Part shown: positions 14,482 to 20,771 of the stretch, piece after piece | Numbering within the stretch: the first letter of the stretch is position 1 | How the letters are laid out: each line of letters opens with the position of its first letter | Origin: Bacillota bacterium | GTDB taxonomy: Bacteria > Bacillota > Clostridia > Clostridiales > Clostridiaceae | Assembly: GCA_023451395.1 (NCBI GenBank) | Contig: JAEXZL010000104.1 | Span: 1 to 20,771, forward strand | DNA length: 20,771 nucleotides | Direction of reading: 5' to 3' | Translations under genes and position numbers: made by a program | The notes under the pieces: generated by a model | The model's input: the letters and a program-made list of their open reading frames with translations, nothing else | Databases searched by the model: none | Told to the model about the DNA's origin: nothing

Positions 14482-14702
14482 AGTAGTATATTTTTTAACA
14501 ACTTTATCGCTTATTTCGGAACGCTTAACAAATTCTTAGATAAGGGATGGTACAAAATTTTTTTCTGATTGTAAGGATGTCTCTGAGCAAAAGGAAAAGG
14601 TATTATATTCTGAGCCTTTAAGGACTTTATGTCCTTATTAAAGTGCAGCTATACCCCTTTGCCTTAAGCAGAGGGGTTTTTATATTAAAAGGAGGAAAGT
14701 AT
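14482..14702 (+). promoter_or_regulatory. Long structured leader of the TM1266-hydG-hydF operon (candidate attenuator/riboswitch)
   Basis: The 336-base gap between the divergent genes holds this untranslated leader. It contains a hairpin at 14616-14643 (CTTTAAGGAC paired with GTCCTT...AAAG), repeated CTGAGC at 14583-14588 and 14611-14615 (the second copy reads TGAGC after TTC), and an intrinsic terminator right before the first ribosome-binding site. The CCTTT at 14615-14619 can alternatively pair with AAAGG at 14596-14600, so two folds compete. No known riboswitch class is recognised. Control by transcription attenuation is inferred from the layout. Confidence 0.5.
14654..14681 (+). terminator. 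Intrinsic terminator inside the hydrogenase-maturation leader
   Basis: A 9-bp stem (CCCCTTTGC with GCAGAGGGG, one G-U) and a 5-base loop are followed by five T. It ends 21 bases before the ATG of the first gene, so it acts on the leader and must be bypassed for expression. Confidence 0.85.
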
Positions 14703-14948
14703 ATGGAAACAAGAGTTGGTGTTGTGGCTATAGTCCTTGAAGATATAACCTATTCTCCAAAGGTTAATGACGTACTCCATGATTATGCTTCAATTATTGT
14801 TGGAAGAATGGGTATACCTTATAAAGAGAAAGGTATTTCCGTAATTTCACTTATTGTAGATGGAACTACTGACGAAATAAGCGCTCTTACAGGAAAGCTA
14901 GGAAAGCTTCCTAAGGTTAATGTTAAATCTGCCATAACAAAAAAATAG
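14703..14948 (+). CDS. Iron-only hydrogenase system putative regulator (TM1266 family)
   Basis: An 81-residue protein of the TM1266 family, which has an ACT/NikR-C-terminal-like fold and is repeatedly found next to [FeFe]-hydrogenase maturation genes. The typical features are the opening T-R-V-G-V-V-A-I, the central I-I-V-G-R-M-G-I-P and I-S-L-I-V-D-G-T. The family's exact role is unproved. The ATG at 14703 follows AAAAGGAGG by 7 bases. A longer in-frame opening from a GTG at 14643 would run through the leader terminator and is rejected. It is the first gene of an operon with hydG (25-base gap) and hydF. Confidence 0.88.
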   Translation: METRVGVVAIVLEDITYSPKVNDVLHDYASIIVGRMGIPYKEKGISVISLIVDGTTDEISALTGKLGKLPKVNVKSAITKK

Positions 14949-14973
14949 TTTTATTATATAAGGAGATGTATTT

Positions 14974-16389
14974 ATGATAAGGGAGTATCAAGCAAGTGAA
15001 TTTATAATTCATGAAGAAATATTAAAATCAATGGAAGAAGGTAAAAAGCTTTCAAAAGACAAAAGTTATGTAACTTCTTTAATAAATAAAGCCTTAGATC
15101 TTAAGGGGCTTACTCATAGGGAAGCAGCTGCTCTCCTTTATCTCGAGGATGAATATTTACTAAATAAAGTTTATGAGGCCGCTTCAGAAATAAAGAAAAA
15201 AATATATGGCAACAGAATTGTTATATTTGCACCTCTTTATGTAAGCAATTATTGTGTTAATAACTGCAAATACTGCGGTTACAAGCATAGTAACAAGGAG
15301 CTATTCAGAAAAAAGCTAAGCCTTGAGGAGCTTAAGGAAGAGGTAAAGGTTCTTGAGTCCATGGGACATAAGAGACTTGCCTTAGAGCTTGGTGAGGATG
15401 ATATAAATGCACCCTTAGACTATGTTTTAAAATGCATAGATACCATATACTCCATTAAATTTGATAGTGGCAGCATAAGAAGGATAAATGTAAATATTGC
15501 TGCAACCACAGTTGAAAACTATAAAAAGCTTAAGGAAGCAGGAATAGGAACCTATATATTATTTCAAGAAACCTATCATAAGCCTACCTACGAAAATCTG
15601 CATCCTCAGGGACCAAAGCATAATTATAACTATCATACTACTGCTATGCATAGAGCTAGAGCAGCGGGAATAGACGATGTAGGAATGGGAGTACTCTATG
15701 GTTTATACGATCATAATTATGAAACCATAGCCCTTTTAATGCATGGAGAGCATTTGGAAAAGGAAACAGGAGTTGGACCTCACACTCTATCAGTTCCAAG
15801 ATTGAGGGCTGCGGAAAATGTAAATTTAGAAAACTATCCTCATCTTGTAGATGATAAAAACTTCAAGAAAATTGTAGGAATCTTAAGATTGGCAGTTCCC
15901 TATACAGGAATAATTCTTTCTACTAGAGAGGATACCGCCTTTAGAGATGAAGTTTTATCTATAGGGGTATCACAGGTAAGTGCTGGCTCCTGTACAGGAG
16001 TAGGAGGATATTCTATGTCCACAGAAAAGGCTCCGGAGGAGAAGCCACAATTTGAAGTAGGAGATCATCGCTCACCTATGGAAATTATAAAAAGTCTATG
16101 TAAATCAGGCTATATACCAAGCTACTGCACTGCCTGTTATAGAGAGGGAAGAACAGGAGATCGTTTTATGCGCCTTGCAAAGACTGGCCAGATTCAGAAT
16201 GTATGCCAGCCAAATGCTCTCCTTACCTTAAAGGAATATATAGAGGATTATGGCAATGAAGAAATTAAAGAAATTGGAGAAGCGGTTATCAGTAAAGAAT
16301 TAGCTTCTATACCTAATGAAGCTGCAAGAAAGGCCTGTGAGGAAAAACTTCTTAGAATAAGCCAAGGTGAAAGAGACCTTAGATTCTAG
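14974..16389 (+). CDS. hydG: [FeFe]-hydrogenase H-cluster maturase HydG (radical SAM tyrosine lyase)
   Basis: HydG cleaves tyrosine to p-cresol and dehydroglycine, and makes the CO and CN ligands delivered on an Fe synthon for the H-cluster. The radical-SAM cluster motif C-x3-C-x2-C is at Cys94, Cys98 and Cys101. The HydG-specific C-terminal motif C-x2-C-x22-C is at Cys385, Cys388 and Cys411, which separates it from ThiH. The length of 471 aa is normal. AAGGAG lies 8 bases before the ATG. Its operon has the TM1266-type regulator and hydF, while hydE and the hydrogenase gene itself are not in the window. Confidence 0.97.
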   Translation: MIREYQASEFIIHEEILKSMEEGKKLSKDKSYVTSLINKALDLKGLTHREAAALLYLEDEYLLNKVYEAASEIKKKIYGNRIVIFAPLYVSNYCVNNCKYCGYKHSNKELFRKKLSLEELKEEVKVLESMGHKRLALELGEDDINAPLDYVLKCIDTIYSIKFDSGSIRRINVNIAATTVENYKKLKEAGIGTYILFQETYHKPTYENLHPQGPKHNYNYHTTAMHRARAAGIDDVGMGVLYGLYDHNYETIALLMHGEHLEKETGVGPHTLSVPRLRAAENVNLENYPHLVDDKNFKKIVGILRLAVPYTGIILSTREDTAFRDEVLSIGVSQVSAGSCTGVGGYSMSTEKAPEEKPQFEVGDHRSPMEIIKSLCKSGYIPSYCTACYREGRTGDRFMRLAKTGQIQNVCQPNALLTLKEYIEDYGNEEIKEIGEAVISKELASIPNEAARKACEEKLLRISQGERDLRF

Positions 16390-16405
16390 CTATAAGGAGG
16401 ATACA

Positions 16406-17611
16406 ATGATGATAGAAACGCCTAAAGGAAATAGACTTCATATTGCAGTCTTTGGAAGAAGAAATTCAGGAAAATCCAGCCTTGTAAATGCACTAACAAA
16501 CCAAAGTCTTTCCGTTGTTTCTGATACCCCTGGAACTACCACAGACCCTGTAGGTAAAGCAATGGAGCTTTTACCTATTGGCCCTGTAATGGTAATTGAT
16601 ACCGCCGGCTTAGATGATGAAGGTGCCCTAGGAGAGCTTAGAATAAAGAAGACCTATGAGGTTATGGATAAAACTGATTTAGCTCTTTTACTCTTCACAC
16701 CTAAGGAAGAGGATTTCTCTCTTGAAAAATCCTGGGTTCAAGAACTCAGTGATAGAAAAATACCCATAATCGGAGTGATTAATAAAATTGACTTAGCTCC
16801 CTCATCCCAGGGCTTAGCAATAGAAGGGTTTAATCTTCCCTTTGTAAAGATCAGTGCCATATCTTCAAAAGGTATTGGTGAGTTAAAAGAAGCAATAGTA
16901 AAGTATGCTCCTAATGACTTTGAACGTGAAACTATAGTAGGAGATATACTAAAATCTAAAGCCAGGGTAGTATTGGTAGCTCCTCAGGATATACAAGCAC
17001 CTAAAGGAAGGCTGATACTCCCCCAGGTTCAGACAATAAGAGATATATTAGATAATGATGCTATGGCATTAACAGTTAAGGATACGGAGCTTTTAGATCT
17101 TCTGGAAAGTCTTAAGGACAAACCCGATCTTATAATAACGGATTCCCAGATATTTAAAAAGGTCAATGCTATAGTGCCAAGTGATATTCCACTAACCTCT
17201 TTCTCCATACTCATGGCAAGGAATAAAGGAAGTCTAGAACTTTTTGTTAAGGGTGCTGAAGCAATTGACAGTCTTAAACCCGGGGATAATATCCTCATAG
17301 CAGAAGCCTGTACCCATCATGCCTTAAAGGGAGATATTGCAAGAGAAAAGCTTCCCTTTTGGCTGGAAGAAAAAATAGGAGGGCCCTTAAATATTACCGT
17401 GACCTCCGGTGGTGATTTTCCTGATGATCTTACTGAATATAAGCTTATTATTCACTGTGGCTCCTGCATGTTCAATAGGAAACAGCTTATGTCCAGACTA
17501 ATAAGAGCAGATGCACAGGGTGTGGCTATAACTAACTTTGGAACAGCTATAGCACAAATAAACGGAATTTTAAAAAGGGTGACTTCTATGTTTCCCGAAA
17601 TAACAAAATAA
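16406..17611 (+). CDS. hydF: [FeFe]-hydrogenase H-cluster maturation GTPase HydF
   Basis: HydF is the scaffold that carries the 2Fe precursor to apo-hydrogenase. The N-terminal GTPase domain has a P-loop G-R-R-N-S-G-K-S at 17-24, D-T-A-G at 65-68 and N-K-I-D at 126-129. The C-terminal cluster-binding residues are Cys302-x-His304 and His350-Cys351-x-x-Cys354, the CxH...HCxxC pattern of the family. The length is 401 residues. I place the start at ATG 16406 (the adjacent ATG at 16409 is equally possible), both just after AAGGAGG. A longer frame from 16367 would overlap hydG and precede the ribosome-binding site. It follows hydG by 16 bases and closes the operon. Confidence 0.97.
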   Translation: MMIETPKGNRLHIAVFGRRNSGKSSLVNALTNQSLSVVSDTPGTTTDPVGKAMELLPIGPVMVIDTAGLDDEGALGELRIKKTYEVMDKTDLALLLFTPKEEDFSLEKSWVQELSDRKIPIIGVINKIDLAPSSQGLAIEGFNLPFVKISAISSKGIGELKEAIVKYAPNDFERETIVGDILKSKARVVLVAPQDIQAPKGRLILPQVQTIRDILDNDAMALTVKDTELLDLLESLKDKPDLIITDSQIFKKVNAIVPSDIPLTSFSILMARNKGSLELFVKGAEAIDSLKPGDNILIAEACTHHALKGDIAREKLPFWLEEKIGGPLNITVTSGGDFPDDLTEYKLIIHCGSCMFNRKQLMSRLIRADAQGVAITNFGTAIAQINGILKRVTSMFPEITK

Positions 17612-17621
17612 ATAAATTAGT

Positions 17622-17656
17622 AAAAGCTCCTAGGGACACTTTCTGGGAGCTTTTAT
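17622..17656 (+). terminator. Terminator of the hydrogenase-maturation operon
   Basis: AAAAGCTCC (17622-17630) pairs with GGAGCTTTT (17646-17654), with further pairs inside. The 3' arm itself ends in four T followed by ATATT, 10 bases after the hydF stop. Confidence 0.88.
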
Positions 17657-17727
17657 ATTACTTACCCATAAGTATTATTTCATCATTTCCATCATATAAT
17701 TACTATCATTATTTTTAGGAGGTAACT

Positions 17728-18111
17728 ATGTATTGTAGAAATTGTGGTGAATCCATAGATGCCAATGCAAAGATATGCATAAAATGTGGTAGTGAAAGTA
17801 ATAAGGGCATATCCTTCTGTACTAATTGCGGAGCTTCTACTGGTGAAGGAATATCCATATGCACAAAATGTGGTGTGGAAGTTAAAAAGTTTGGTAGCAA
17901 ATCAAAGCTTGTAGCGGGACTCTTAGGGATTTTCTTGGGTGGTCTAGGGGTACACAGATTTTATTTAGGCTTTATGGGAATGGGAATATTACAGCTGATA
18001 CTTACTATCGTAACCTGCGGTATTGCTTCTATATGGGGCTTTATTGAAGGTATATTGATACTGGTTGGTAATATGAATAAGGATGCTGAAGGTAATGATC
18101 TAATTGATTAA
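17728..18111 (+). CDS. Zinc-ribbon and TM2 domain membrane protein
   Basis: A 127-residue protein with two parts. The N-terminal 50 residues carry four C-x-x-C pairs (Cys3/6, 17/20, 31/34, 45/48) at an exact 14-residue period, forming two zinc ribbons. The C-terminal part is a TM2 domain with membrane helices at about 61-75 and 85-113 and the motif G-G-L-G-V-H-R-F-Y-L-G (71-81) between them. Such proteins are common in Firmicutes but their function is not settled. The ATG follows TAGGAGG by 7 bases. The stop codon overlaps the next gene by 8 bases, suggesting translational coupling with the DUF2752 protein. Confidence 0.9.
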   Translation: MYCRNCGESIDANAKICIKCGSESNKGISFCTNCGASTGEGISICTKCGVEVKKFGSKSKLVAGLLGIFLGGLGVHRFYLGFMGMGILQLILTIVTCGIASIWGFIEGILILVGNMNKDAEGNDLID

Positions 18112-18454
18112 TAAGCCTACAAGTGGCAAGCTACTAATGCTTCGGTATGTACGGCTTTTCTTTTATATAACTATGTTTTTTTTGCTAGTCTTAATCCCAC
18201 TATCATATGTGGAGGAAAGAAGCTTATGTATTTTTTACAACCTATTTTCAATAAAATGTCCCGGCTGTGGCCTAACCAGAGCCTTTTTTAATCTTTTTCA
18301 TCTAAATTTTAATAAAGCCATTGAATATAACCCCTTAATAATCCTATTATTTCCTACAATTATCATTGCATCCATCTATGATGCCCTTTGGACCATACTA
18401 AAAAGAGATAGGATAAATGCTTTGGAATTGCTCTTTTGTAAGAAGCTATTATAG
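18104..18454 (+). CDS. DUF2752 family membrane protein
   Basis: A 116-residue membrane protein with hydrophobic segments at about 16-34 and 76-96 and the family signature Cys52-Pro-x-Cys55-Gly-x-Thr-Arg-Ala at 52-60. The function of the family is unknown. The TTG at 18104 lies inside the end of the TM2 gene with AAGG 11 bases upstream. An ATG at 18137 is an alternative but has no ribosome-binding site. The pairing with a TM2 protein, plus the paired cysteines in both products, hints at a shared role. Confidence 0.85.
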   Translation: MINKPTSGKLLMLRYVRLFFYITMFFLLVLIPLSYVEERSLCIFYNLFSIKCPGCGLTRAFFNLFHLNFNKAIEYNPLIILLFPTIIIASIYDALWTILKRDRINALELLFCKKLL

Positions 18455-18471
18455 TTATATCTATATTTATT

Positions 18472-18499
18472 AAGAGAATTTCTCTTTATTTTATTTTTT
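18472..18499 (+). terminator. Small hairpin with T-rich tail after the DUF2752 gene
   Basis: AAGAGA and TCTCTT form a 6-bp stem with a 3-base loop, followed by TATTTTATTTTTT, 17 bases after the stop codon. It is weaker than the hairpin at 18523. Confidence 0.5.
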
Positions 18500-18522
18500 A
18501 ATTTCTTATAGGATTACACACT

Positions 18523-18580
18523 AGCTGTAGATATTATCAGTTATAGAGTTATAATATCTATGGCTTTTCTTTGCTTTTTT
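18523..18580 (+). terminator. Main terminator of the TM2-DUF2752 operon
   Basis: AGCTGTAGATATTAT (18523-18537) pairs over 15 bp (two G-U) with ATAATATCTATGGCT (18551-18565), followed by TTTCTTTGCTTTTTT. Confidence 0.8.
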
Positions 18581-18624
18581 ATAAATATATATTAGTAAAT
18601 CATATATTAAGATTATGTAAAATA

Positions 18625-18656
18625 ATTGATATTCTTCTCCCTTGGATAATATCAAT
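18625..18656. repeat. Inverted repeat upstream of the lipid-kinase gene
   Basis: ATTGATATT (18625-18633) and AATATCAAT (18648-18656) form a 9-bp inverted repeat with a 14-base spacer, 54 bases before the gene at 18710. It could be an operator or leader hairpin. No strong promoter is recognised around it. Confidence 0.35.
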
Positions 18657-18709
18657 GCTATATTTAAAAGAAGATGTCCATTATATGATTTATTAGGAGG
18701 ATAGATATT

Positions 18710-19597
18710 ATGGAAAAGGTTAAATTATTTTATAATCCTAAATCTGGTAAAGAAGAGGCCTCAAAAGCCCTAGATCAAGTCATTGCTCTCCATGAGGCTG
18801 CTGGTTTAGAGCTATCTCCTTTAAGACTTCAGAAGGGAATTAGCATTAAAGATATGACTCAGGACCTTGCAGATTATAAATATGCTATTATAATGGGCGG
18901 AGATGGCACCTTAAATTCTGTTATAGATCATCTATTAAATGTTGACATAGATATTCCCATAGGAATAATACCTGCAGGAACAGCCAATGATTTTGCAAAG
19001 CATCTTTCCATTACAGATAATGTAGAGGAAGCAACTAAAAATATAATAAATAGCAAACCAGTATTTATGGATATAGGTAAACTTAATCATAGGTATTTTG
19101 TAAACTTGGCTAGTACTGGCTTCTTTGCTAATCCCTTTGATATTACAGAGGATAAGAAAAAAAGCAAGCTGGGTAAGCTTGCCTATATTTTTAACGGAAT
19201 AAGTCAGCTAAAAAATCTTCAATGCTTTGATTTTAAACTCCATAGCTCTGAATACAGTTATGAAGGTTCACTCTTAGGTGTAATAATCTTAAATGGAAAA
19301 AGCATAGCAAATGTAGAACTGGCACCAAAAGCCTCCTCTGGAGACGGACTCTTAGACGTATTGGTATTTAAGGAGAGCTTTCTGGACTATAAATTTCAAA
19401 ATGCCTTTAATCTTATTTTAGAAGGGAACTTTGACAACCTTGAAGGTATAGATCATTTCAAAAGCTCTAAAATATATTTAGAATGTAATGATCAGCCCCT
19501 TACAGATTTAGATGGTGAAAGAGGTCCCAAGCTTCCTGGAACCATTAGCTGCATAAAGAAAAGATTAAAGTTAATGGGAATAAATTATATCATATAA
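18710..19597 (+). CDS. Diacylglycerol/lipid kinase family protein (YegS/DgkB-like)
   Basis: A soluble lipid kinase that probably phosphorylates diacylglycerol or a similar lipid with ATP at the membrane surface. The nucleotide-binding motif G-G-D-G-T-L-N is at 63-69. The second conserved block I-P-A-G-T-A-N-D-F-A is at 87-96. The C-terminal domain has S-S-G-D-G-L-L-D-V and D-L-D-G-E. A Y-N-P-x-S-G start at 8-13 is also typical. The length of 295 aa is normal. AGGAGG precedes the ATG by 9 bases. It is a monocistronic unit. DgkB-type enzymes recycle diacylglycerol made during lipoteichoic-acid synthesis, but the exact lipid here is not determined. Confidence 0.92.
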   Translation: MEKVKLFYNPKSGKEEASKALDQVIALHEAAGLELSPLRLQKGISIKDMTQDLADYKYAIIMGGDGTLNSVIDHLLNVDIDIPIGIIPAGTANDFAKHLSITDNVEEATKNIINSKPVFMDIGKLNHRYFVNLASTGFFANPFDITEDKKKSKLGKLAYIFNGISQLKNLQCFDFKLHSSEYSYEGSLLGVIILNGKSIANVELAPKASSGDGLLDVLVFKESFLDYKFQNAFNLILEGNFDNLEGIDHFKSSKIYLECNDQPLTDLDGERGPKLPGTISCIKKRLKLMGINYII

Positions 19598-19617
19598 ATA
19601 ATATACATATTTTTAAG

Positions 19618-19652
19618 CATTAAAAAGGAGTCTCAGGTTTCTCTTTTTAATG
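19618..19652 (+). terminator. Terminator hairpin after the lipid-kinase gene
   Basis: CATTAAAAAGGAG pairs with CTCTTTTTAATG across a 10-base loop with one bulged G. The T-run forms the 3' arm. It begins 20 bases after the stop. Confidence 0.6.
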
Positions 19653-19782
19653 TATTGGTCAAATTTATTCATGGATAAATGTCGAATTTTATACAATATA
19701 GGAACTATTCTCTAGATTTTAATTTTATGTTATTATAATATTATAAATATATTTTTAGTATGAGTAGTTGAGGTATTAAAAT

Positions 19783-20487
19783 ATGAATAATATGACCGAT
19801 GCTGATATAAGGAAAATAATAAATGGTGCCTTAGAATATGTAAACGAGATAGTGCCTATTTTACCTAGAGCACGATGGGGAGTATGTGACTTAACCTATG
19901 AAAAACAATACAATGGGCTTTATAATAGGGGGATAATAATTCTTTTACCCTTCTATAAAATGATGACTCTAAAAGATTACAATGAACCAGAAGCAGCACT
20001 TTTACTACAAACTACACTTAGACAGCGATCCGAGGTCAGCGCTGCTTTAGCAAAAGCTTTTGAAGATGCAGGCATACCCTATAAAATCCCTATTATTCCT
20101 CAAAAGAAGACTAATTATAAGGTTGAATTTTCTGTGAAAGAAGCTGCAGTTCGTGCAGGTATGGGATGGATAGGCAAAAACGATTTATTAGTTACTAAAG
20201 AATATGGTCCAAGATTCTCCTTGTGTGGAGCGGTAATCAAGGCAGATAACTTAATACCTGGCACTCCGGTTACTGAAAGTAACTGTGGAAATTGCAGCGA
20301 ATGCGTGAAAGCTTGCCCTTATAATCTTATTAAAGGAAATACCTGGGCTCCTGGATTACCAAGAGAAGAACTGGTGAATTATGAGGGCTGTAGCAAGGAA
20401 AGAGCAAAGGCTAAACCTATTCTAGGAAGAAAGCTCGTTTGTTCTAAATGCATGATATCCTGTCCTTATGGCACTATAGAAAAGTAA
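19783..20487 (+). CDS. QueG-like iron-sulfur protein with two 4Fe-4S motifs, short form
   Basis: A 234-residue protein related to the epoxyqueuosine reductase/double-cluster family. A QueG-like core A-V-R-A-G-M-G-W-I-G-K-N-D-L-L is at 122-136. Eight cysteines make two ferredoxin-like clusters: C-x2-C-x2-C-x3-C-P at 168-179, and Cys203 with C-x2-C-x3-C-P at 220-228. It is much shorter than QueG (over 300 aa), ends just after the clusters without the C-terminal repeats, and lacks the Val-Asp-x-Gly-Pro motif I would expect before the core. It is therefore probably not a tRNA epoxyqueuosine reductase but a redox protein of unknown substrate, perhaps corrinoid-linked. GAGG ends 9 bases before the ATG. 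Confidence 0.8.
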   Translation: MNNMTDADIRKIINGALEYVNEIVPILPRARWGVCDLTYEKQYNGLYNRGIIILLPFYKMMTLKDYNEPEAALLLQTTLRQRSEVSAALAKAFEDAGIPYKIPIIPQKKTNYKVEFSVKEAAVRAGMGWIGKNDLLVTKEYGPRFSLCGAVIKADNLIPGTPVTESNCGNCSECVKACPYNLIKGNTWAPGLPREELVNYEGCSKERAKAKPILGRKLVCSKCMISCPYGTIEK

Positions 20488-20518
20488 CAACCTAGATATT
20501 TGTTTTTTTGATAGTGTA

Positions 20519-20560
20519 AAAAAAGCTGTACTAAGATTTAAATCTTAGTACAGCTTTTTT
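20519..20560. terminator. Bidirectional terminator, 42-nt perfect palindrome
   Basis: A perfect inverted repeat of 21-base arms centred on TTTAAA, with A6 at one end and T6 at the other, lies between the QueG-like gene (plus) and the tRNA/rRNA operon (minus). Its last base is also the final base of the tRNA CCA end. Confidence 0.93.
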
Positions 20561-20635
20561 GGTGGCTCACCGGGGAATCGAACCCCGGACACCATGATTA
20601 AAAGTCATGTGCTCTACCGACTGAGCTAGTGAACC
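20560..20635 (-). tRNA. tRNA-Lys (anticodon UUU)
   Basis: A complete 76-base cloverleaf: acceptor GGTTCAC/GTGAGCC, D-arm GCTC...GAGC, anticodon stem CATGA/TCATG with loop CTTTTAA (anticodon TTT), T-arm CGGGG-TTCGATT-CCCCG, discriminator A and an encoded CCA. It follows the 5S rRNA by 8 bases on the same strand and is the last gene of the rRNA operon before the palindromic terminator. Confidence 0.97.
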
Positions 20636-20643
20636 ACAAAAAA

Positions 20644-20759
20644 TCTGGCAACTTCCTACTCTCCCACAGGGTCTCCCCTGCAGTACCATCGGCCCTATAA
20701 GACTTAACCTTCGTGTTCGGAATGGGAACGGGTGTTACTCTTACGGCATCATCACCAGA
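20644..20759 (-). rRNA. rrf: 5S ribosomal RNA
   Basis: A 116-base 5S rRNA, with terminal stem TCTGG...CCAGA and conserved internal blocks such as CCCGTTCCCATTCCGAACACG and GGGAGAGTAGGAAG. It is the promoter-distal part of an rRNA operon that continues beyond the right edge of the window. The ends are set by the terminal stem and may be off by one or two bases. Confidence 0.96.
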
Positions 20760-20771
20760 TGCGATTCTGTC

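Noticed and set aside
14526..14565. GGGATGGTAC resembling a T-box core, attractive because HydG uses tyrosine
   Set aside because: The match to the T-box consensus is partial, the region upstream is too short for a specifier stem, and a T-run follows at once rather than the expected antiterminator.
14643..14702. Upstream extension of the TM1266-type gene from a GTG
   Set aside because: It would translate the leader terminator, and the ATG at 14703 has a perfect ribosome-binding site.

Overview
The window looks like a chromosomal segment of a low-GC, anaerobic Firmicute, most likely Clostridium or a close relative. This rests on AT-rich intergenic DNA, strong AGGAGG ribosome-binding sites with frequent TTG/GTG starts, [FeFe]-hydrogenase maturation genes, an iron-type alcohol dehydrogenase, a clostridial-type HTH-TPR (RRNPP) regulator with a small secreted peptide, and the 3' end of an rRNA operon. 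No transposase, integrase, phage gene or CRISPR array is visible.

Left part (1-7003). A patatin-like phospholipase (minus strand, its 3' end outside the window) is followed by a stand-alone PTS IIA-Glc-type protein, a DUF3243 protein, a MaoC-type hydratase and a divergent aldo/keto reductase. Next comes a copper-homeostasis cluster: csoR behind a near-consensus promoter with a 17-bp GC-rich palindrome just past the predicted transcription start, then the Cu(I) ATPase copA, a small HMA-fold protein that has lost both metal-binding cysteines, and copZ. The ribosome-binding site of the cysteine-less protein lies in a potential 14-bp hairpin whose loop contains TATAAT boxes.

Middle (7060-14367, all minus strand). 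A small two-helix membrane protein is followed by a TetR regulator with an NAD-dependent epimerase-like and a DapA-like gene, linked by matching 14-bp operator candidates. Next is the most notable system: a TPR-only protein, an HTH-TPR RRNPP-type regulator and a 39-residue secreted-peptide gene, in tandem with 22-nt gaps and one strong terminator. It looks like a peptide quorum-sensing cassette with one signal and two related receptors, only one of which can bind DNA through an HTH. An iron-containing alcohol dehydrogenase lies directly upstream.

Right part (14448-20771). A TM1266-type hydrogenase regulator, hydG and hydF form an operon behind a strong promoter and a roughly 220-nt leader ending in an intrinsic terminator, so attenuation or a riboswitch is plausible. 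They are followed by a zinc-ribbon/TM2 membrane protein overlapping a DUF2752 protein, a diacylglycerol-kinase-family lipid kinase, and a short QueG-like protein with two 4Fe-4S motifs. A 42-nt perfect palindrome separates the last gene from a convergent tRNA-Lys(UUU) and 5S rRNA.

All calls were made by reading the sequence. No database search or folding program was run.
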